A stretch of DNA of 35,571 bases from Micromonospora sp. H61 (lineage in GTDB: Bacteria > Actinomycetota > Actinomycetes > Mycobacteriales > Micromonosporaceae): assembly GCF_018070325.1 (NCBI RefSeq), contig NZ_JAGPXY010000068.1:1-35571 (forward strand), given 5' to 3'. Within the stretch, counting starts at the first letter, position 1; every line of letters starts with the position of its first letter. Position numbers and translations under genes: made by a program. This document shows positions 7,457 to 14,425 of the stretch, piece after piece. Under the pieces are notes generated by a model, which was not told the DNA's origin, searched no databases, and saw nothing but the letters and a program-made list of their open reading frames with translations.

Positions 7457-8890
7457 TCAGCCCCACCTGCGCAGGATGGCTGGTTTGTCGAGCTTTCCGA
7501 CCGGGGTGTGCGGAAGCTCGTCGACCACCTGTACGCGGTCAGCCAGACCGTGCTCGCCCAGGAGGCGGCGCACCGCTGCGGCGACGTTCAGCACCGAGGC
7601 TCCGTCGGCCGGCGTCACCACCACCAGCGGGGCTGACCCGTCACCCCTCGATGAGGGTAGGACCGCGGCCTCACCGACTGCGGCGTCGGCTTGAAGCGTG
7701 CCTTCGAGCTGGGGTGCGAAGATCAGTCGTCCCGACGTGGTGGTCAAGACGTCGGCGACTCGGCCCAGGACGCGGTACTCGCCGGATTCGGTCTGCTCGC
7801 CCACGTCGCCGGTCCGGTACCAGCCGGCCCGGAAGGCCCGTGCCGTCTCGACCGGGTTGCCTTCGTACCCGATGCTGGTGTGGGGCGAACGGGCCAGGAT
7901 CTCACCGAGTGCCGGCATCTGCGCCGAGAGCGGTTCCAGCGTCACCTCGACTGCCGGCAGCGGATGCATGCCGCGGGACTCCTGCGCGACGTCGTCCAGG
8001 TTGCCCAGGACGATGCCGAACTCCGTGGACCCGTAGATGCGACGGATCTGGATTCCGAGGTGTCGGCGCGCCTGCGTGATCACCTCCGGGCTGAGATAGG
8101 CCCCGCCGCAGAGCGGCAGCCGTAGCGACGGCAACGCGGTTGATCCGGTGTCGGCCAGCAGTTGGTAGTGGCGTGGCAAGGCACTGAAGATGGTCGTGCC
8201 CGATTCGGCGAGAGTGCTCAGTAGCCGATCCGGAGGCGCGGCAGGGTCGGAGAGCACGAGTCGGGCTCCGGCCAGGAGCGCCGGAAACATGTGCACATCG
8301 ACACCGTGGGCCACATCCAACGGATGCATGGTCAGGAAGACGTCCTCGGAGGTCACCTTCAGATAGGACAGCCATTGCCGCCGATCGGCCAGCAGGTCTT
8401 CCTGACGCCAGGCGACGAGCTTGGGGACCCCGGTGGATCCGGTGGTCTCCAGCAACCGGAAGACGCCGGACCGAGAGCCGACCGGCAGCGACTCGACGGC
8501 GCGCGGGGCGGACCCGGCGAAGAGGACGTCGACACCGAGACTGTCGACCGGGGTGTTGAGCAGGTCGTCGTGCTGCTCGTGGATCAGGAGTTGGACCGGG
8601 ACCTGGGCCAGCGACCAGCGAAGACGATCCCGGTCCGCCTGCACGCTGATCGGCAGGTGCACCGCGCCGAGCCGAGCCAGGGCGAGGATGATCGCGATGT
8701 ATGCGGGGCCGTTGTGCAGCCGGGTGGCGACGTGGTGACCAGGCTGCACCCCGACGCCGAGCAGGCCGGTGGACGCCCGCTCGACCAGGTCGCTCAGCTG
8801 GGCATACGTGAACTCCTCTCCGTCGACGGCTTGAACGGCCACCGCTGCCCTGCGGGTCCGAACCACCTCCTGGAAGGCCTCATGCAGCAT
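7457..8890 (-). CDS. Adenylate-forming acyl/aryl-CoA ligase, last gene of the carBAC-like arm
   Basis: The 477-residue protein has the core motifs of the ANL superfamily: the P-loop LLETTGSTGVPK, YGSTEFG (A5), WYRTGDVGE (A7), YRVLGRVADVL (A8), and the C-terminal catalytic lysine in HTPVGKLDKP (A10). The ATG at 8890 overlaps the end of the CarC-like gene by 11 bases, which implies translational coupling and membership in the same operon. It has no carrier-protein domain, and no carrier protein is encoded nearby, so a free acyl-CoA or an amide is the likely product. It might activate a malonate-type acid for the CarB-like enzyme or acylate the finished product; the substrate cannot be read from the sequence. 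It ends 41 bases from the convergent XRE-cupin gene, marking the left cluster edge. Confidence 0.82.
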   Translation of the reverse strand: MLHEAFQEVVRTRRAAVAVQAVDGEEFTYAQLSDLVERASTGLLGVGVQPGHHVATRLHNGPAYIAIILALARLGAVHLPISVQADRDRLRWSLAQVPVQLLIHEQHDDLLNTPVDSLGVDVLFAGSAPRAVESLPVGSRSGVFRLLETTGSTGVPKLVAWRQEDLLADRRQWLSYLKVTSEDVFLTMHPLDVAHGVDVHMFPALLAGARLVLSDPAAPPDRLLSTLAESGTTIFSALPRHYQLLADTGSTALPSLRLPLCGGAYLSPEVITQARRHLGIQIRRIYGSTEFGIVLGNLDDVAQESRGMHPLPAVEVTLEPLSAQMPALGEILARSPHTSIGYEGNPVETARAFRAGWYRTGDVGEQTESGEYRVLGRVADVLTTTSGRLIFAPQLEGTLQADAAVGEAAVLPSSRGDGSAPLVVVTPADGASVLNVAAAVRRLLGEHGLADRVQVVDELPHTPVGKLDKPAILRRWG

Positions 8891-9698
8891 GCGGATCGTC
8901 CTGGCGTGCCGTGTTGAGGGTGACCTGTCCGCGCAGGAGCAGCCGTACCCCGTCGGCACCGATCGCGGTGCGGCCGTGCAGGGTGCGCTGGTTGTCGATC
9001 ACGAGAAGGTCGCCGACCTGCCAGCGGTGCTGGTAAAGGAATCGGGGGCGGTGTAGGAAGTCACTGAGCTGGGTGAAGAAATTGTCCGTGGTGGCGCGGT
9101 CGCCACCTTTGACCCGTACCTGCCAGCCGTGGTTGGTGCCGGCGGGGAACGGCAACGTCAGGTTCAGGGACCGAACCCGACCGTAGTCGCGGACAGTGGG
9201 GATCTCGTACCAGTCGTCAGGGACGGTCGGGAAGTAACCCCGATCCTCGACCAGATACTCCAGCCCTACGGTCTCGATCGTCTGCCGCAGGTCGTCGGGC
9301 ATCTCGGCCCACGCCGCCAACTGGTCACAGACGGTCGTCTCGCCGGATCCGGGTTCGTCGCGGAACTCGCTGGCGTACAGGACGATCAGATCCGTCTGCT
9401 CTCCTACCAGGATGCCGTCGGTGTGCAGCGGGAGTGGGCCGCGCCCGGTGACCACCTTTCCCTCGTCTGCCGAGGCGTTCAACTTGAGCAGGTCGGCCCG
9501 GCCCTCGCCGAACTTGTGCCGCACGGTGTCGCCGAGCTCGTGCACCAAGCGTTGAAAGGCTGGTTCGTCGAGATCGAGCCCTCGTACGAGGGCGGCGCCG
9601 GTACGGGTCGCGGCGGTGCGGCAGGCGCTCGCCAGATTGTCCGTAGGGGCGGGGTCGAGTACTAGCCCGAGACCTGACGGGGTGAGACTCAAGGTCAT
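8880..9698 (-). CDS. carC: CarC-like Fe(II)/2-oxoglutarate oxygenase (carbapenem synthase homologue)
   Basis: At 272 residues it is nearly the length of CarC (273). The metal triad is His92-x-Asp94 in PLHTDG and His241 in TLHGR; RLLLRGQ (Arg256) is the likely 2-oxoglutarate anchor. VVTGRGPLPLHTDG, TTVCD, RGYF and VGDLLVIDNQR match CarC segments almost in register (CarC His101, Asp103, His251). CarC epimerises and desaturates carbapenam carboxylate. Here CarC Tyr165, the hydrogen donor for C5 inversion, is replaced by Phe156 (Tyr164 is kept as Tyr155). The start is uncertain: ATG 9698 directly abuts AGGAG, whereas TTG at 9692 lies 6 bases from it. Clavaminate synthase and ThnG/ThnQ are alternative relatives, but the motif register favours CarC. 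Confidence 0.85.
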   Translation of the reverse strand: MTLSLTPSGLGLVLDPAPTDNLASACRTAATRTGAALVRGLDLDEPAFQRLVHELGDTVRHKFGEGRADLLKLNASADEGKVVTGRGPLPLHTDGILVGEQTDLIVLYASEFRDEPGSGETTVCDQLAAWAEMPDDLRQTIETVGLEYLVEDRGYFPTVPDDWYEIPTVRDYGRVRSLNLTLPFPAGTNHGWQVRVKGGDRATTDNFFTQLSDFLHRPRFLYQHRWQVGDLLVIDNQRTLHGRTAIGADGVRLLLRGQVTLNTARQDDPHAA

Positions 9699-9760
9699 CT
9701 CCTGAGATGTGGCGATGGGATGTGGGTGGGGCGGCCGCGGTGAGCCGGGTTCGGGGGTGG

Positions 9761-11188
9761 TCAGCGCTTGGCGTTGGCGATGCTGCGCTCGTACACCTGC
9801 CGCGGGTCCCAGTCGTCGATCGAGCCTTCCTGTGCCAGGTCCAACAGTTCCCGAAAGCAGGCCAGGTAGATCGCGGCCCGGTCGACGCCGGGGGCATCCG
9901 TCTCGAGTCGCTTCACGACTCCTCGCTGCAGACCGCCGCCGTGATGAACGGCGATCTTGCGACGCCAGGCGATGTCGTGCGACACCCGTCGGCTCATGGC
10001 CTGGCGGAGGTGGAACTTCTCCCTCCCGCCACGCACCTTGCAGTCCGGCGCGGTGTCCAGGGCGACCTGGATCACCGGCCACGCCCAGAAGGGGTGATGG
10101 ACTTCCCGGCCGTGCGCCAACGGCAACCGGCTGGACAGTTCGTTGGTGAACCGGGTCTGGTGGATGGCCGCGATCGTCTGGTCGATCAGTTCCTCCGGCG
10201 CGCTGAACGGACGGTAGATGCCGGCGTTGATGAGATCGCTTCCGTACCCGGTCAGCAGCACCTCGTCGCGCGGAATCTCGGTCCCGTCGTAGAGCGCCGT
10301 GGCGGTCAGCGCGACCTCCACCACCTCAGGTTCCGTCACACCCAGCCCTCGGATGGCCTGCGGGACGGCAGCCATGATGCGTTCCTCGGACAGCTCGATC
10401 CGGCGTACCGAGAGACCGAGGTGATCGCCCAACTCCGCGGCGTCGTCGAACTCGTCGCCCCAGGGAGTGCCGGCGCTGTACGGCGTCACGGCGAGTCCCT
10501 CCGAGGCGGCGAGAAAGGTGACGGTGCCGGAGTCGATGCCGCCTGACAGGAGCGTTGCGAACCGGTCGAGGGGCCGGTTCCGGGCTACCGCCCGGATCTG
10601 CGCCTGCACGGCGCTGACCTGCGCCTCTCCTGCTTCCAGCGCGTCGGTCAGCCGGGGACGCCGCAGGTGCCGCAGAGGATCGTCGGCCAGGGTGGTGCGT
10701 AGGGTCCACCCGTCGCGCAGCCGCCGTCCCTCCTGCACCGCGCCGAACGGCACCCGGCTGACGTGCAGCAGGGCGGTCTCGTCACTTTGCGGCTGAGGTC
10801 GCTCTGGGCGGACCTCGACGGGCAGACCGAGCGCGGGCAGGATCAGCGGGGCCAGAAACAGGTCGGTGAAGAATGCCAGCTTGCCCTGAGATCGGTTGAA
10901 CGCCAGGTAAATGGCATCCTCGTTCAGCGCTGAGGTCCGCACCACGACGCGGTCCTCGTCGACGAGGATCCGTGCCGTGTCGGAACCGGTGGTGCCGGTC
11001 GGAGCGTCGCCGGTCGCGGGCTGGACCGACATCGTCCGCACATTGATCTCCAACGGCGTGGTGCGAGGGTTGTCACCCGCCAACCCGCTGGTGTGAACTC
11101 TCAGGTCACCGACGTGGACAGCGGGCCTTATCCGCTCCAAAGGGGTCAGATCGCAGTTCCCGACCGCCGCCCACCTGCTGGCCGCCAT
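9761..11188 (-). CDS. carA: CarA-like beta-lactam synthetase (asparagine synthetase fold)
   Basis: The 475-residue protein has an AsnB-type synthetase domain (about 180-460) with the PP-loop ATLLSGGIDSGTV (SGGIDS at 215-220). LTGYGSDL carries Tyr315, FTNEL carries Glu350 and IAWRRKIAVHHG carries Lys411. Their spacing matches the Tyr345/Glu380/Lys443 set of CarA and Tyr348/Glu382/Lys443 of clavulanate beta-lactam synthetase, the residues that close the lactam ring. VHHPFWAWP also matches a CarA segment. Position 2 is not Cys, so the N-terminal domain cannot be a glutaminase, as in CarA; it is shorter and poorly conserved. The predicted reaction is ATP-dependent closure of a carboxymethylproline-like beta-amino acid to a beta-lactam. 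The ATG at 11188 has AAGGAA upstream. The CarB-like gene ends 34 bases upstream. Confidence 0.85.
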   Translation of the reverse strand: MAASRWAAVGNCDLTPLERIRPAVHVGDLRVHTSGLAGDNPRTTPLEINVRTMSVQPATGDAPTGTTGSDTARILVDEDRVVVRTSALNEDAIYLAFNRSQGKLAFFTDLFLAPLILPALGLPVEVRPERPQPQSDETALLHVSRVPFGAVQEGRRLRDGWTLRTTLADDPLRHLRRPRLTDALEAGEAQVSAVQAQIRAVARNRPLDRFATLLSGGIDSGTVTFLAASEGLAVTPYSAGTPWGDEFDDAAELGDHLGLSVRRIELSEERIMAAVPQAIRGLGVTEPEVVEVALTATALYDGTEIPRDEVLLTGYGSDLINAGIYRPFSAPEELIDQTIAAIHQTRFTNELSSRLPLAHGREVHHPFWAWPVIQVALDTAPDCKVRGGREKFHLRQAMSRRVSHDIAWRRKIAVHHGGGLQRGVVKRLETDAPGVDRAAIYLACFRELLDLAQEGSIDDWDPRQVYERSIANAKR

Positions 11189-11222
11189 GATGGTGTTCCT
11201 TCCGCGTGAGAGGTCCGCGACG

Positions 11223-11999
11223 TCACCGACTGCTGTCGATGACCTGTCGCATGTTGCGCTGCGCCTCACCGGCGGCGAACGCCGCCCGGTGCGCCTGCTT
11301 GCCGATGACTCGAAGCTGTTCGAGCCCGTCGACGAATCCGCTGTTGAGGTACGGTTTGGTGCTTCGGAAGCCGGCCGTCGGGTACGCCGCGAAGGACCGG
11401 GCCCGCTGCACGGCGGTGGAGAGCAGTCGGTCCACCGGGACCACGTCGTGGAGCAACTTGTCCTGCAGGCTCCGCGCGGCCGGCCAGTCCCCGCTGGACA
11501 TCAGCATCTGCTGCATGACACTGCGGCCCACGGACCGCTCGAGCATGTATCCACCGAAGGTGCAGGCGATGCCCACCTGGAATTCCGGCATCTTCAGCAC
11601 GCACCGGTCGCTGCCCACCCGGTAGTCCGCGGTGAGCGCGATCTGCAGGCCGATACCGATCGCGAAGCCGTCGATCGCCACCACCAACGGGCGGTTGAGC
11701 TGTAGACAGGCGACGTACAGGTCGGTGATGTGATCGATCCACTCGTCAACCTCGTCGCCGCCGCGGAACGTCGACGTCTCGTGGAAGTCACCCCCCACGC
11801 CGAAGGACCTGTCGACGCCGCTGAACAGCACGACCGCACGGATGCCCGGGTCGTCGAGGTCGCGAACCGTCTCGGTCAGCGCCCGCATCCGGGGCATCGA
11901 CCACATGTTGTGCCGGTGGCCCTCGGAGAACTCCACCACGGCCACGCCCTCGGAGACGTCGAGGCTGAAATAGGTCTGCGTGCTCAATTCCGCTGACAT
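11223..11999 (-). CDS. carB: CarB-like carboxymethylproline synthase (crotonase superfamily)
   Basis: This 258-residue crotonase-fold protein matches CarB (250 residues) along its length. Its oxyanion-hole segment is RSFGVGGDFHE (CarB RSFSAGGDFNE), followed by EVDEWIDHITDLY (CarB Trp79 region) and FAIGIGLQ. Glu139 in MPEFQVGI corresponds to catalytic Glu131, and His237 in KQAHRAAF to His229. CarB decarboxylates malonyl-CoA and adds the enolate to pyrroline-5-carboxylate, giving carboxymethylproline; ThnE is the thienamycin counterpart. CarB Met108 is Ile116 here, which may affect the substrate pocket. The ATG at 11999 is used; GGAAGAG lies 9 bases upstream. It is the first gene of the leftward operon. 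A plain enoyl-CoA hydratase is less likely because the EWIDxxxDLY block and pocket residues are CarB-specific. Confidence 0.87.
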   Translation of the reverse strand: MSAELSTQTYFSLDVSEGVAVVEFSEGHRHNMWSMPRMRALTETVRDLDDPGIRAVVLFSGVDRSFGVGGDFHETSTFRGGDEVDEWIDHITDLYVACLQLNRPLVVAIDGFAIGIGLQIALTADYRVGSDRCVLKMPEFQVGIACTFGGYMLERSVGRSVMQQMLMSSGDWPAARSLQDKLLHDVVPVDRLLSTAVQRARSFAAYPTAGFRSTKPYLNSGFVDGLEQLRVIGKQAHRAAFAAGEAQRNMRQVIDSSR

Positions 12000-12871
12000 T
12001 CGCTTCCGCTCTTCCGACTGGTTGGTGTCGCCCCCCGGGGTATCGGTACCGCGAGGCCGGCCCGGGCAGCTCAAGACGCGCCGACGTACGGCGAAGAACG
12101 GCGGGATCGTCAAGCACGGTACGACAGGAGCGCGACTGGTGACACCGACGGGCATTCACTACGCCGACTTGCTCAGATAGCCCTCATCTTGGGCATCATC
12201 GCGCTCATTGTCAACAGCCGCAATTTCGACCATACGCCTGTTTGTCAAAGCCGCCTCCCTGCTGGATTCGGTCAATTTATGCTGAACGCCGGGGATGCCG
12301 TGATCACCGCACCGAAAACCGCTCCCAGATGGCGAGAAGGGGCAACCGCCCCAACGCCTCCTGACATACGGTGGTCGCACGGTGAACGGTCAGTGCCCGC
12401 GTCTCGGACCGAGGCTTGGGCAAACCAGCAGGTCAGCGACGTGAACGACACACGGGGTGTTGAAAATCAGACGAAAAGTGCCCAGCTCGACGAAAGCGCC
12501 GCCTTCCTCGGCGCAATTGCCCGCATGGGTCATCACTCGCTCCCGGGGTGTTAGTCGACTCCGTGGAGGGTTGGCCCGCCAGATGTCGGGGTTGTGACAA
12601 ACAGAAAGCAGCGGTCGCCGTGATGTGACGAGCATCCGACGCGACCCTCCTCCCGGTATTCGGGGCATTTCCCCGGTCGCCTGCGTCGTCGACCCGTGGC
12701 ATCGATGCCCCAATCTCGCACGGGCCGGTGAGCCGGCTGCGTCACCAGAACAAGACATCACTGTTCGACAATTCTGCGCTCAATTGGCCGCGGAATGGAC
12801 GACGCCTGCGCAAAAACAATTGTCATGGCGTTGCGACATGTGGTCCCGACGGGCCCGGAAAGGCGTGTCCG
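12000..12871. other. 872-base divergent intergenic region of the carbapenem-like cluster
   Basis: This gap separates the two divergent arms of the cluster. It is visibly less GC-rich than its surroundings, and none of its short open frames shows G/C-biased codon use or a family match. It holds two TTGACA hexamers facing the CarB-like gene, and GACAATT/AATTGTC half-sites near 12769 and 12818 on the ArgH side. No pathway-specific regulator gene is present in the window, so control is probably exerted here by a regulator encoded elsewhere. Confidence 0.6.
12186..12248 (-). promoter_or_regulatory. Candidate promoter(s) for the carBAC-like operon: tandem TTGACA boxes
   Basis: On the minus strand two perfect -35 hexamers TTGACA occur at plus positions 12243-12248 and 12209-12214, 34 bases apart and within similar flanks (GCGGCTTTGACAA and GCGGCTGTTGACAA). 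The second is followed, 17 bases on, by CAAGAT (12186-12191), a 3/6 match to the -10. The leader to the CarB-like start would be about 180 bases. The repeated flanks could equally be two copies of a regulator site. Confidence 0.4.
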
Positions 12872-14425
12872 ATGACCCAGAAGCTCTGGGGCGGTCGCTT
12901 CGAGGAAGACATCACACCCGAGGTACTCGACTACACGCTCACCGTTGACATCGACGTCCGGCTGATCCCGCACGACCTGTGGCAGAACATCGCGCACGTC
13001 ATGGTGCTGGCTCGGCAGGGCATCATCGCACCGGACGCGGCGCGATCCATCGTCACGACGCTGGTCAAGCTGGACCAGCAACATCGCGCCGGCGCGCTCA
13101 CGCTGCGCGCCGAGTACGAGGATGTCCACCTCAACATCGAGCAGATGGTCATCGAGGAGTTGGGGCTGGACGTCGGTGGCCGGATGCACACCGCCCGGTC
13201 CCGCAACGACCAGGTGTCCACCGACGCCCGGATGTACCTTCGCGACGTCCTGCTCGAGGCGATCGACGCCAACCTCGACCTGATCGATCGGTTGACGCAG
13301 CTCACCGACCAAGATTTCCGCACTGTGCTGCCGGGGTACACCCACAGCCAGGCCGCTCAGCCGATCAGCGTCGCCTTCTGGCGGACCGCACACGCCAGCG
13401 CGCTGCTGCGTGATGTGCGCCGCCTGCGGGACGCCTTCGGTCGGGTCAACGAGTCGCCGCTGGGCGCCTGCGCGCTCGCCGGCACCTCGTTCCCGCTCGA
13501 CCGCGACGCGACCGCACAGCTCCTCGGGTTCGATCGGGTGCTCAGCCACGCCCTGGACGCCACCAGCGCCCGTGACCACATGATCGAAGCTGCCGCGGCC
13601 TTCGCCATCGGCAGCAACAACCTGTCACGCATGGCGGAGGAGATCGTCATGTGGAGCGGTCACGAATACCGGCTCTGCGAGGTGGGGGACGCCTTCACGA
13701 CCGGCAGCTCCATCATGCCGCAGAAGAAGAACCCGGTGGTCGCCGAGCTGGTACGCGGGCGGTCCGGCCGGGCCACCGGAGTGCTGGTGCAACTGCTGAC
13801 AGCGGTCAAGGGTGTCACCCTCGGGTACAGCTGCGACCTGCAGGAGGACAAGCCGTTCCTGTGGCAGAGCATCGACACGTACCTGTCCACCCTGCGCGTG
13901 GTGGAGAGCCAGACACGTACTCTTCGCTTCGACCCGCAGCGCGGCGAAGAGCTGTGCTGGGACAACTTCTCGACCGCCACCGAACTGGCCAACTATCTCG
14001 TATCCGCGGCCGGGGTGTCGTTCCGCCAGTCGCATCACATCGTCGGCAAGGTGGTCGGTCAGCTGATCAGCCGGCAGGCGACGTTGCGTGACCTCGAACT
14101 GGTCTCGTCGATGCTGGCCGACGAGGGCCATCCGGTCGCCGTGGACGTGCTCCGTGAGCTGCTCGCGCCGCTGAACGCCATGAACGGCTACACCAGTGGT
14201 GGTGGCACGTCCACCGCCAGCGTGACGGACGTCGCGGCGGAGCTGCGCACCAGTTCCGCCGCACACCGTGGCTGGATCCGCACCCGTCGCGACGGCCTTG
14301 CCGCGGCCCGCGCCGGCACGCTGCGCGGCGCGGACGACGTGGCGGGCGGTGCCCCGATCGACAAGGCCCTCGCCGCCGTTCTCGACGACCTCGCGCACGA
14401 CCACCCTGGACAGGAGCAGTCATGA
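12872..14425 (+). CDS. argH: ArgH-family lyase, cluster-associated argininosuccinate lyase paralogue
   Basis: The 517-residue protein belongs to the fumarase/aspartase superfamily. KLWGGRF opens it, SRNDQVSTDARMYLRD is well conserved, and GSSIMPQKKNP (279-280 SS) carries the catalytic serine loop. The catalytic Thr157-His158 lies in GYTHSQAAQP, where ordinary ArgH has GYTHLQRAQP. The PQKKNP loop continues VVAELV instead of DVAELV, and the usual YNKDLQED reads YSCDLQED. It is about 50 residues longer than typical ArgH at the C-terminus. ArgH releases fumarate from argininosuccinate to form arginine; the changes suggest an altered partner amine. The ATG at 12872 is supported by GGAAAGG 8 bases upstream. 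ArgG overlaps its stop codon by ATGA. The genome should carry a separate housekeeping argH; this was not checked. Confidence 0.85.
   Translation: MTQKLWGGRFEEDITPEVLDYTLTVDIDVRLIPHDLWQNIAHVMVLARQGIIAPDAARSIVTTLVKLDQQHRAGALTLRAEYEDVHLNIEQMVIEELGLDVGGRMHTARSRNDQVSTDARMYLRDVLLEAIDANLDLIDRLTQLTDQDFRTVLPGYTHSQAAQPISVAFWRTAHASALLRDVRRLRDAFGRVNESPLGACALAGTSFPLDRDATAQLLGFDRVLSHALDATSARDHMIEAAAAFAIGSNNLSRMAEEIVMWSGHEYRLCEVGDAFTTGSSIMPQKKNPVVAELVRGRSGRATGVLVQLLTAVKGVTLGYSCDLQEDKPFLWQSIDTYLSTLRVVESQTRTLRFDPQRGEELCWDNFSTATELANYLVSAAGVSFRQSHHIVGKVVGQLISRQATLRDLELVSSMLADEGHPVAVDVLRELLAPLNAMNGYTSGGGTSTASVTDVAAELRTSSAAHRGWIRTRRDGLAAARAGTLRGADDVAGGAPIDKALAAVLDDLAHDHPGQEQS

Noticed and set aside
12159..12230. 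A possible 24-residue acidic leader peptide on the minus strand (MVEIAAVDNERDD...)
   Set aside because: Third codon positions are only about 58% G/C, there is no ribosome binding site at proper distance, and it overlaps the TTGACA box at 12209-12214.
12189..12554. A 121-codon rightward frame in the divergent spacer
   Set aside because: Its codons lack the G/C third-position bias of neighbouring genes, no ribosome binding site precedes it and no family is recognised.
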